A stretch of DNA of 64,000 bases from assembly GCA_945643635.1 (NCBI GenBank), contig CALZFC010000087.1, positions 1,172,501 through 1,236,500 on the forward strand, in the 5' to 3' direction. The notes under the pieces are model-generated. The model was not told where the DNA came from and ran no database searches. It was given only the letters and a program-made list of their open reading frames with translations. Position numbers and translations under genes: made by a program. The stretch is from Allodiplogaster sudhausi. Taxonomy: Eukaryota; Nematoda; Chromadorea; Rhabditida; Diplogasteridae. Every line of letters starts with the position of its first letter. The first letter of the stretch is position 1. Of the stretch, positions 33,981 to 45,700 are shown piece by piece.

Positions 33981-34554
33981 GTAGCGTACATGAATTAATC
34001 GATTTATAAAAGAAGTTGGCAAAGATAGAGTGTGAAGAAGAACTGGAAGTGGCAGTGGAGACAAGTGTCTACCAGATAGAAAAAGCATGAAAGAGGAATG
34101 AACTGGCTGCTAATCCATTCCTTGTCACTTACATAAAAGGGTTGGGAATTAGAAAGTCTTCTTCCAATATTTATCTAAGTATTCGTGTTTTTATGTCTCC
34201 CTGATCCATGCGACTTCTTTAATCTATCCCTTCTTCCCATTTGTGCTATGTCGTCTCCCTTTTTGTTAGCAAATGAGTTGTTATGGAGCGGCTGCCCTGA
34301 AACACCGGGTTCATTATAATGCGCACTCTGCCACGCCAGGTGCTTCTCTCTCTATGTCTCTCTCTCATTCTCTTTTCCTTTCTCTCTCCCTCTCACTCTC
34401 TCTCTCTCTGTCTCTATCTCTCAGGATCGCTGATTATTCTCGCTCTCACTCTCTCTCTCAGGATGTCTGATCATTCTTTCTTTCTGTACCTCTCCCTCTC
34501 ACTACTTAATCTCTCGTCGTGCCCCCTCATTTGCCCTGCCCGATCCTAGCAGTA

Positions 34555-34711
34555 ATGGGAATGATGCAGAAATTGAGCTCTTCCTCTTTCCTTCTACTCT
34601 CATGTTTTGTCGCGTTTCTATTGCTTTTGGCAAGAAAACAACAACTCATAAGTGAGTGGCAGGTAAGAGTTAATCGCTGCTCTTTCCCACTCTTTCTCCC
34701 TTCCTCTCATT

Positions 34712-34755
<44 letters not shown>

Positions 34756-34997
34756 CTTACCTATATATTTCTTCCCCCACTCTCTCGCCTGGTTAACTCA
34801 TCTGGTCAGCGAAGTTCCTTGCAAGGGGCAGCAGCCGGACATATCCCCGCGTTTTGATTCCCTTGTCAACCTCTCCAGCCAGAAGGCGGGAAGGCGCATC
34901 TCACTGCTTCATGAGAAATTATTACACATTGCAAACTTGGAGTGAGAAAGAAAGAGATAGTGAGGGAGGAGAGAAGGGGACAGAGAGAGATTGCGAA

Positions 34998-35030
<33 letters not shown>

Positions 35031-35290
35031 GAAAGGCAGAGAGGAGGGAGAAGTGGTGGCTGGAGTTAAGCAAATAATGTCTTATTAGGATGGCATGGTC
35101 CCTCGGGGCGTGGCAGAATGCGAATTGCGTTGCCCCAATCAGCAGCAGATATGGGGACAGTATCCTTGGCCGCAGGGCATCACCATCCCCCTCCCTTCCT
35201 ATTCGAATCTCTCCCCTTCAACCTCTCCCCTCCCCCTCCCCCCTCATCTTCCCCTTCAACCTCTCCTCACCCGACTCACTGACAAATAAA
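34555..35290 (+). CDS. Possible small secreted protein (candidate only)
   Basis: The first exon (34555 to about 34651 or 34662) encodes a strong signal-peptide-like start, MGMMQKLSSSSFLLLSCFVA then FLLLLA, followed by good donors (GTGAGT at 34652, GTAAGA slightly later). An acceptor at 34809 and an open exon follow. A further exon starting at 35089 (cttattag/GATGGC) reads DGMVPRGVAECELRCPNQQQ and ends at 35288. No family is recognised. The joins are not proven, and parts may be chance openness in low-complexity DNA. Confidence 0.3.
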
Positions 35291-36110
35291 AGTGCCAAAA
35301 GAATCATGCAAGCGCTTTTCCAATGAACGAAATGGAATGGAAATGCGTACCCCAGAAAAGGATCAGTAAACAATAAAGTTGACGAGAGAAAAGAACTGAA
35401 GATGTTGAAAAGAGGTGAGAAAGTGATACAAAGAGGTCGAGAGTGAGAGAGAGAGAGAGAGAGAGGGAGAGAAGAGCGAGAGAGCGAGGGCGCTGGAAGT
35501 TGAAGAGAGGCTGGCAAGAGAGGATGTCGCCTTCTCAGTCTCTCCGATTATGTCATTTGGCGATCTCCTTTCTTCACTCGCTAGCCTTTGTGTTGGAGGC
35601 AGAAGACAGAAGTGGCGACTGTCTTCGTCGTTCGTTCTCTCGCTCTCTCCCTCTCTCTCTCGCTCTCTCTCTCTCTTTCTTTCTTTCTCTCCCTCTCTCT
35701 CTTTCTCTCTGTCTCTGTCTATCTTTGTCTCTCTCTCTCTCTCCCTCTCTCTCTCTCTCCCTCTCTCTCTATCTCCCTCTTCCAGCCCCTCTCTCCGAAT
35801 GTTTCATTCTATCACAATGGCACAGTCTCTCTCACAATGCCACAGTCTTTCTCTCATCATCCGCTACTCAGAGTGTCCCATCGCTTTTCTTTTCTCAAGG
35901 TTCTTTGTTGAAGAGTGAGCAAAAGGGGGGCTGAATCTGCTTGGTGACTCCCTTTACTTTCTGCATTCATTCTTACTTGTTAATAGGGGAAGCGAGAAGA
36001 AGCCTCTCTTCTGATCTTCCTCACAATCAGCCTTACAACCTCTTCTCTACCGTTACAGGGACGATGGAATTAAGCTCCGCCCCTTATCCGCATCCAAGCG
36101 ATCCACACAA

Positions 36111-36230
<120 letters not shown>

Positions 36231-36616
36231 TCTCTCTCATGTCTCATTCTTCCTTCCTCCCTTTCTCCTTTTGACAAGCTCCGCCTTCTTCCACAATTCA
36301 TCCTTTCAGCAACAGTTCCAATACAAAGAGAGCGCATGGCTACAACCTCGTCTGCTTTCTTTGCATTCTTTCAAGCATTCCGAGCTCTCCAAATATTCCG
36401 TCCTCCTATCCTATTTTTGCTGGTTAAGTAAAGTAACTTTAATTTTGTACTACTTGATAATAAGCATTCCAAATTCAATAGCCGCCAACCTCTGGTATTA
36501 TTTGTCTGCATTCTCTCCACGTTTATTTACATAAATACTTATTCTCGACTCACTCTTGTCTTCCTCTATATCATTCGCCTACATTTTCCTTTCTCTCCCC
36601 CCTCCCCACTCTCTTT

Positions 36617-36654
<38 letters not shown>

Positions 36655-36787
36655 TCTCCCTCTCTCTCGCTCTTCTTTCTTTCTCTGCCTCCCGCTATTT
36701 ATTTTTCTCTCTCTGCCTCTCTCTTTATTTCTTTCGCAGTGCCTTTCTGAGATAGGAATGGTTAAGAATTAGTCATTCTCTCTCGCC

Positions 36788-37218
36788 ATGCTGATGATTG
36801 TAGAGTGTCGAGGAAGAATGAGTGGGCTGGCTCTTCTGTACCCTGGCCTGGCTCTGCCGACCACCTCCCAGCGAGAAGAAGAGGAGACCAGCAGCGCGGC
36901 CGTCGTGGACTCGTGCACGGCCCCCTCCCCCTCCCCCTCCTCCGCTCCCGAGACGACTTCTCTCTCGGGCGACCATGTCAAGAGACCGATGAATGCATTC
37001 ATGGTATGGAGTCGAGGCCAGCGGAGGAAGATGGCACAGGATCATCCGAAGATGCACAACTCAGAGATCAGCAAGAGACTTGGAGCAGAGTGGAAGAGAC
37101 TCGGCGACTCCGAGAAGAGGCCTTTCATTGACGAGGCCAAGAGACTGCGCACTCTTCACATGAAGGTACGAGAGAAAGAGAGAAAGAGGGAGAGAGAGGA
37201 AGAGAGAGAGATAGAGAG

Positions 37219-37257
<39 letters not shown>

Positions 37258-37649
37258 GAGAGAATTCCAGCATAAGGAAATGCTAAGCACGACAGGAGCA
37301 CCCGGACTACAAGTACCGTCCACGTCGAAAGCCGAAGGGAGGAGGGCAAGGAAGCCGTGCGAAGGAGCAGCGAGTGGGGAGTGGGGCGGGAGGAGTGGCG
37401 GTGTCTCTGCATGGCCTGCTTCCCGGCTTCTCGCCGCAGTCCCTGCTGAAGTCGTCCCCCTCAGCTGCGGATGCCCTCTCCTACTACTCTCACCTCCTCC
37501 CTCCCCTCTCCTACTCCCCCTACATGATGGCGGCTTATGCCCGCCAAGCCGCGGCGATGTTGCCGGTGTCCCTGTCCATGTCCGTCTCCTCGACTCCCAC
37601 TTCCCCCTCTCCTTCTCTTCTGCCTCCTAAACTTGTCAGTTCGACTTGA
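36788..37649 (+). CDS. SoxB-type HMG-box transcription factor
   Basis: Two exons, 36788-37165 and 37296-37649, give about 243 residues. The HMG box starts [20 protein letters not shown] and continues [20 protein letters not shown], then [15 protein letters not shown]. It is completed across the intron by [14 protein letters not shown]. This box is of the SOX1/2/3 (SoxB1) type and binds the minor groove at CTTTGT-like sites. A Ser/Pro- and Glu/Thr-rich N-terminus precedes it. The C-terminal half ([20 protein letters not shown], Tyr/Met/Ser-rich) resembles Sox transactivation regions. The 130-bp intron lies inside the 3' end of the HMG-box code and is mostly a GA tract. SoxB factors specify neural progenitors. 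The closest named relative should be nematode sox-2 or sox-3; I cannot choose between them. Confidence 0.9.
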
Positions 37650-38482
37650 ACATCTCCTTTGTACTCCCGAATGCTCTTGTCTTGCAGGATGAATCGGGTT
37701 GAGTTGTCTGCCTTTTCTTCTCTCTTCGATCTCCTCATCCACGAGTCTCCTCTTCTCTTCTTCTGCAATGCTTTAATCTCTTCTGTGCCAATCGAGCCTC
37801 TCGCTTGTTTTCAATTTGCTCGTTTTTTTTCCTTCTTTGGGATCTCTAACTTTAACAGATTTGATTGGCCGCATGTTCTTCTTCCGAATTGCTTCTCGCT
37901 GATCCGATAATCTGACCCATTACTACATCCTTCAAATCTACAAAACCACAGCATTTCCAACCCAGCATTTTGACATTCCTTTTAATTCATTCTTCAACGA
38001 CAGGTGCAATGAACTCACACAGCTAATGGTAATGTAATACGCTTTATTCACTTTTGCCAGCATCAAAAAATTCTTTATCTTTCAAATTGGAATTTGGATA
38101 ATTCCCAATATTGGTTCATTTTCCTTTTGTTTGTCTCGCGTGAAAATAAGAACCGAGTATTACTTGATAAATACGTCAGAATTCCATGACAGTGAGACAT
38201 TGTCAGTGATAGAATACTAGACATGAGCTGGAGACGTGGAATATATGAATTGTTGCGGTAGGATCGTCGTGATAAGACCGTGTACTGTGTTTGAAAGAGA
38301 GTAAATAAAAGGAAGGATGTCGAGGAAGAAGAAAGAAGGCGCGAGTCTCTCCAGAATGCACTAACCGCCAAGCCCGTACTAATTATTATAACTCAATTCG
38401 TCCTTCTCAGCTGCTGGATTGACTCTGACGAGTTGGCTGATTAGGAACAGCCAGAGGCAAACGAAGACAAATCCTTCTCCAA

Positions 38483-38536
<54 letters not shown>

Positions 38537-39435
38537 GCTTTTCTCTCTCTCTCTCACTCCTTTCTAAGTCCTTCACACGTTCTTTTCAGTTATTCAAACT
38601 TGCCCTACTAAATTAGAGTATAATCCATTAAAAAATGTCTCAATCTTACTGATTCATTCTTTTTTCTCCCCCCCCCCTTCACTCTCTGCCTAACATCTCT
38701 CACTCTCTTCTCTCTCGCTGTTATCAGAGCGGTTTCTATCACTCTCGGTCTGCTGACCGAGGACACGACTTCCTGGTGAGGAAGCAAGGAAAAGAGCCAC
38801 CGCGCAGGCACAGTCAACACTTGATCTGCCTGAAGTTTGCTCATGCTTAATCTTGCATTGCATGTAGGGAGAGAAAGGAAGAGAGAGGGAGGGAGAGAGA
38901 GAGAGGGGGGGAGAGAGAGAAAGAGAGAGGGGGAAGGGAGGGCGAGATTGGCAGGCTATACGGGAAGTGTGGACGGTGGCGCAAGAGTAGCGGCGGCACC
39001 TCCTGCTACCGAAAGGAGCAGGAATGACAAGAAAAGACATAATATAAGCCAGCTTCATATCGCACTCTTATCTTCAGTGCATTCAATTCAAAAGAGCATT
39101 CCTACCGTATCTCTGAGAGGTATCAATTGAATGCCTTGTTAGTATGCCTCATTGTGAATCGACATCTCAGATTGCCGAAAGTCTCTTTACAATATCCCCC
39201 TGACCCTTTGTCATAGATTTCAGGGGAAGAATAAAAACTTATTAGTGCCACCTTTTCCGCAATGCGAGAGAGCAAAGAGATCGATAGATTGTTAGAGACA
39301 AAAGAAGAGAGGGGCATTTCCTGCTGCGAATACGGTAGCTGGGCGGGTTGCTTTTTCTTCCGCTCCCTATTCTTTTTTCTCTTTCGTTATCCTCTCTTCT
39401 TTAACTCCCTCCTCTCTTCTTCTCTCTCTCCTCCC

Positions 39436-39469
<34 letters not shown>

Positions 39470-39591
39470 CTTGCCTTCTCCAGCACTACGGCTTCACGCT
39501 TCGGGGCATCAAGACGCCTGTTCACACCTTTTAAGCTTGTCGCTCCAGCGTGTGCTTTCGTCCAGTCTTCCATCTCTCTCCCTCTCTCCCA

Positions 39592-39631
<40 letters not shown>

Positions 39632-40777
39632 CGCCTTCAACAGTCTCTGCCCTTCTCGCTCCTCCATTTGTCTCACATCTCTATGGCTACTGCATATCTT
39701 TTGCTTCAGAGTAGAATGACAACACCTTTAATGGAGGTTACACGCTCTGTCGCGCTTCTTCTAAATCTGTAAGCAAAGAGAGGGAAGTCACCAACCGACT
39801 GCGTCTCTTTGGAATCTCTCTGTCTGAGGCTCAATATTTATTTCTCTCTCACTCCCTCTCTCTCCCTCTCTCCCATTCCTCTCTCTCTCTCTCTCTCTCT
39901 CTCCCTCTCTCCCATTCCTCTCTCTCTCTCTCTCTCTCTCTCCCTCTCTCTCTCTCGCCCTAGTAAGCTAAAGGAGATGCCGATTATGGTATGACAAAGA
40001 GTTGCTGAGAGTAGTCAAGAGGAAAACGAAGAGAGAAGGTGAGATTGAAGTGAAATAAGGAGATGAACTTGTCTCCAAGTCAGGACTGGCGGACCTTCAA
40101 TAATAGAGAAGCGCCTTAGGTTGAAACTGGACCGATCGAGTGTTTCTCTCAATGGACTGAAGATGACAAAATGTATGAATAAAAGGAGTGAAAGAGTACG
40201 AAGGAAAAAGAACAGAGTTAGAGAAAGAGAGTGAGAGAGAGAAAGAAAGGAGAGAGAAGGGTGAAAAGAAATGGTTAGAAGGGAATGACCACCAGCACTC
40301 TTTCATGATGAGGCAGAGTGCTCAAGAGAATTCACACCCAACATCCAGAAGGGACTCTTCCTTCATGAATACAGTTCATTTGTACTGCGATGACAATGAA
40401 AGAGAACAGAAGTAAGAGGGAGATCGAGAGGGAGAGAGAGTGAGAAAGAGTGACATAGAGTGAGAGAGAGCGAGAGAGAGAGAGTGAGAGAGAGGGTAGA
40501 GAGAAAGGGAGCGAAGATCCCTTGCGCATCATCGCCTTCTCCAATGTCCTTCAAGAAGTCGCCCTCATCTTCTGAATAAAAAAAAATGAAGCGTGGGAGC
40601 GGCGTTCAGTCGCCAGCTGAAACCTCGCATAACCACAATCATTCTTTCTTTCACTCTTCCTCTCTCTATTCCTCTTCTCTCTTTCTCTATATCTCATATC
40701 ACTTTTGTGACTCTTTGTCTTCGCCTTTTCTAATATACCGTATGTTTTGCAAGCTTCTCTCTCACTCTCTCTCTTTT

Positions 40778-40818
<41 letters not shown>

Positions 40819-41532
40819 CGCCTTGGTGATCATCTTGCATGAGTTGCTCAATAGTCAGTTGCTCTCGACTCATTCCCACGAAGTCACCAATTAGTCAATG
40901 AGTGAATGAGGAAATGCAAAGACAAGTGGGACGAGAGAGAGAGAAAGAGATAGAGACAGAGAGAGAATAGAAAGAGAGAGGAAGAGGGCCGAAAAAGAAT
41001 CTAATGGGGCAACAATCTCGAGATGATTGGAATATGATATGGCTCTGATCATTCTGGGCAAAACAGAAGAGTGGAAAGAAACAGAAAAACAAAGAGGAAG
41101 CAGGGGGAATTTAAATGCGCCCCGTACAAGGAATGTGTCGATTTGGGATGTTTGCTCAAGGATCACAATTAATGAGAACCATTCTAGCGGTTGGTTGAAA
41201 AGGGGAAGAGAAAGAGAGAGGAAAGAGACAAAGAAGGATGAACAGGTGAAGGAGAAACGGGAAGTGAGAGAGAAGGAGAGGGAGAGAGAAAGAGAGGGGA
41301 AAGAGAAAGAGAAAGAGAGGGAGAGAGAAAGAGAAAGAGAGAAAGAGAGGATTTGATCTGAAAGTGCCATGAAGACAGTATGCAGAAGAGAGCAAATGAC
41401 TCGGAAACCAATATATTCCTTGTCTTTGCTTGCGCCCTGAGAAGAACACTTCGTTTTCTCATTGATACCGTAGCGAAGGAGAGGGCATATGAGCATGTGC
41501 TAAGAGACACTGACACAACACTTCTGTGGAAG

Positions 41533-41576
<44 letters not shown>

Positions 41577-42776
41577 AAGAGAGAGGGAGAGAACACAGTG
41601 AGTGTGTGAGAAGACCATGAGAGAGAAGACTGCATGTATTGAGATAATTTTCTCTCGATGAATACAGAGGAACCGCCACGATTGCTAGAAGAAGCAAATA
41701 TGACGCCACCCAACTTATTCCCCCCCTTCTTCCACATCAACAACGTCTTCTCTTTACTTTATTTTACATACATTTAAGCCTAAACGCGATTCATTCTTTT
41801 AAATACTATAGACAGCTGTTTACAAATAAAAGACAGCATCACTAATTGCAATGGGTGTGTGAAAATGAGTGGGGAGGGGGAGGGGGAGCAGAGAGCGCGA
41901 AATGGGATGAAGGGAGAAGAACGAGGGCATGTCATTCATTGTAGTCAGGGGCGAATTCCGAGAAGTGTTGCGACAGAATGAATGGCCAAGAGAGCGAGGA
42001 AGCAATGTTTGTGGAGAGAAGAATCCTATCATATCACCATTCAAATTGAATGGGGGACAGTATAAGTCTTCTCTCACCCTCCCCTTCTCTTTCCTCTCTC
42101 ACCCTCCCCTTCTCTTTCCTCTCTCACCCTCCCCTTCTCTTTCCTCTCTCACCCTCCCCTTCTCTTTCCTCTCTCACCCTCCCCTTCTCTTTCCTCTCTC
42201 ACCCTCCCCTTCTCTTTCCTATCACAACCACCCCCATTCCAATGTCATTCCTATATTCTGCCTGTGACAAAGGCAATCATTTTGCATAACAAAGCGGGAG
42301 CAGAACAAGGAAATTACATTGCTTGCATCTGGAGTGCGGGTTGGCATTGAGAGTATGGCCCTGCCGGTACCAGCCCCCCCCCTCTCTCTCTCTGTTTCTC
42401 TCTCTCGCATAGTCCTCTCCGATTCACCTCTCCCACTGAATGCTTCACGTCGCATATTGTCCATCTCCGCATTTTCCATTTTCTTGACAAGGCCTAACAC
42501 AATCGTAAGGTGCTTATCCAATTTGGCCGTTCCAATTTCTAGTGAAGAAGAGTGGAAGTGGAGAGACAAGTGGAAATACTCCCCAGCAGAAGCAACTCCA
42601 CGGAGACAACGCTTCCCGAGGGATTCTCTTAGTCATTACGTTCAAGCAATCCAATCCATCTCTGGGTTTGTTCTTCGTTTATCACTTTTTTGACTATTAA
42701 ATACACATACAATTATATTGGTAGATATGAAGATGAATTTACAATACTAAAGGAAATAAAATGATGGGAAAAGGAC
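37650..42776. other. Gene-poor region with many GA/CT tracts
   Basis: Tracts include (CT)n at about 38486-38565, 39420-39470, 39595-39635, 39845-39955 and 40760-40815, and (GA)n at about 38870-38935, 40425-40510, 40930-40985, 41205-41352 and 41535-41590. A short exon-like piece ends HYGFTLRGIKTPVHTF and stop (39484-39534), and a minus-strand stretch near 42450-42540 reads LDKHLTIVLGLVKKMENAEM. Neither could be built into a gene. Confidence 0.45.
42071..42220. repeat. Minisatellite, 25-bp unit, six copies
   Basis: Six nearly identical copies of a unit approximately ctctcaccctccccttctct followed by ttcct. Because 25 is not a multiple of three, all three frames on one strand stay open. This explains the long Ser/Pro/Leu open frames here, which are not genes. 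Confidence 0.9.
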
Positions 42777-45700
42777 TTAAAGATCCCAATTGCGACCCCG
42801 GAAGCGAGATCTCATGTCGACTAGGGATCTCTTGCAATCGGAGAAGTTGGAGAGGAGAGCGAAGCATTTGTCGGGGACACTTCCGTCGTGGGCCTCTATG
42901 CATTCCTTCGCCGATCTTAATTGCAAGTACCCTACGAACCACCGTCATTTCTCGCTAAATACTGATTTTCATAAAGAGGGACCACTTCCAACCGATCTTT
43001 TAGACCAAAATTGATCATATGGGAGTATAAAAAGTTATTTTTTTGTCGGATACTTTCTTTAAATCTAGACCAAGAGGACAGTGCAGATGGTAAGAACGTC
43101 TTTACACGATGTCAAAGAGGAAAATTAAATTTTCCCTTTTCTTAGCATAAATTGAATCCCGTCTGCCCTGGACCTGATCGAGCATTTGTACTGTAATAAT
43201 TCCCGACCCCATTTTGACAATCTACAATGGAAAGTGTCAAAATGGGGTCGGAAATTATTACAGTACAAATGCTCGATCAGGTCCAGGGCAGACGGGATTC
43301 AAGACGTTAGAAAATAATATTCTCTATCGTTACTACACAGTGTTTGTTTGTGGATTGAAGGGCTTCTGATCGTTCACCTATTTAAGACAGCCTATCTGTA
43401 AGGGTCGAGCGGGGCGCAATACAGGGCTGCAATGGGAAATTTTTGATTTTTAAAATTGATGAAAATTTGATCATTTGTACTATTCGACATGCTCTTTAAA
43501 ATGGTGAAATCGTGATTTCGAAAAAAAATTTTCTTTCGAGATAATAGCGATTTACGCTTAAAATTCACATGCCCATATCTCAGTTATTTCTTAAGATTTT
43601 TGAAATCTCTTTTTTGTGTTTTATTGATCTTTGTATTCTCTTTAAAAAAGGTCGCGGTGACGTTTCGTGAAAACAACTTTTAAGCAGCAAAAATCGTATA
43701 AATAGATTTAAAAATATGGTTTTTCTGGTTTTTCAGACCAAGTAACCCCCGCGGGGAGGATAAGCTGTTCATAGAAAGAAAGCCCGTGAAATTTGCTACA
43801 ATGCGATGTATCTTTAAAAGAATTCTAGGAGGACATATTTTTGGAATATGCACTTAAGCAAATATACTCAACTTTAAAAGTACCGTGCAAGAGGTCCGGG
43901 TTCGAAGCCCGCTCGGGGCAAAGTTTTTGCAATGTTTTGTAAACTGCCAAAAAACATATTTTCGATCTAAAATTGATGTCTATTCGTCTCATAGCTCCAT
44001 AAATTTGCATATGCTTTCCGTTTTCATTCTGATTTCACCAACTGAAAATTTCTTCATAGTAAACTGCGCTCAGTTAACATGTTTATATATGTATATATAT
44101 TTATCGACATCAAATAAATTAATGTAACGACACTTGGAAAGTCAATTTCAGTCGTTATTAAAAGCTTCCTGGATAGAAGTAATATACTATACTTGCGCGG
44201 CGCAACGCAGAATATAAACAGCACTCCATGTACCACGTCCTCAACAGCGAAACACAGGTAGACCATTGATGTTAAGATGTCAAATGTAGTGTTTTATTTT
44301 CTTTTTGAAACCTTAAATCGTAACCGATTTTGCAGGACACTATCGCCGTCACAGCCATTCTCAATCATACCCTGCAAATTTTACACAAAGAGGGGATAAC
44401 ATCTGTATTCTTGCGAAGCGACCAGGCAGGTGGGGAGAGTATAATGAAATAGACGAGTTGTACATAAGATTTTGAGGCTGCTACAAATCGGCAGCAACTC
44501 TTGGCAGCATGAAAGAACTTTCACGGTCCTCTGGAGTCAAAATCGTCGGCTACTATTTCTCCGAGACTCAAGCTGGGAAAGGACCATGCGATCGGATGAG
44601 TGCATTGGCGAAGAGAAAATTGCGGAACTACGTTGATAGTGAAAAGGACGTAACCACTCCAAATGAAATTTTGGCAGGAATAACTCACGGAAAACCGCTA
44701 CGTGCAGTCTCGGTTTACACGGGAAGCATTAGAAGAGGAGAAGCGTCTAAGGCCAAAATTGCCGGAATAAGGAAGTATAACACGTTCCTATTTGAAGAAA
44801 CGGCACTTCGAGTTCATCGATATTCTACTATCGGTATCGGCAAAGAGATCGACTACTCATCTCTACAACACAATGAAGGAGAGTTCATCACCGATTCATC
44901 TGGAGGTTGCCTGGACACGACATCTGAACTATGCTGGTTGGGGAGAGAAGGCCAACCAATCCGAGGCGAGGTCACGCCGGACCATGGCCGTGATCGTAAT
45001 GAAGAAATAGATGATGAGGCCTGCCGCGCTCCTGAAGATGCCGAATACACTCTCACGGGAAGTTGCCCTGAATATGGGTATCTTTACAGATGCCCAGAAG
45101 AAACCTGTGGAGCTGAATTCTTGCAAGCCCACAATCTCGAGAGACATCTCCTTTTTGGCAAACATAGGGCAATTTCCGAGAGGCTGACTCTTCGGGATTA
45201 TGTTCTGAAGCGGTACGGCATGTGTCTCGAAGGAGAAAAGATTGAGCAGGCATATTCCGAAGTCGACGAGGCAATCGAGTCGCTAGCAGAAGTGACAAAT
45301 AACGGGCTTCGTTTGCCACAAGGCTGGGCACTTCGCGAGCATAAGAAGGGCACTCGACTTCCACCCAGGTCTAAGACGTATGTGATCGAAGCGTTTAATG
45401 ATGGCCTTCGTACGGGCACTAAACATGATCCTCGACAGCTGGAGAAGAAAATGCGCAAGGAAATCGACGCAGCTGGAAAATTACTCTTCTCACCGCCAGA
45501 ACTTCTCAATTACCAGCAGATAGCAAGCATTTTCGGAAATCTTGCCTCGAAGAAGAGACATGCAAATGTGCCCGACTTGGATCAATCAACAACTACAACG
45601 ACACCGCAACCAACATCTGTGAACGTCTTAGACGAGCTTGATGAACTGTTCGATACGGAAGGTGATATCATTGAGGAGGCTCAATCGGAACCGCTTTTTG

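Noticed and set aside
42050..42289. Open frames rich in LPFSFLSHPP repeats
   Set aside because: They come from the 25-bp minisatellite, open in all three frames. The apparent protein repeat is a by-product.
43885..43920. Functional tRNA gene
   Set aside because: Only a T-arm-like part is convincing. No D-arm, anticodon stem or acceptor stem could be paired, and the same sequence occurs inverted in the other arm of a transposon.
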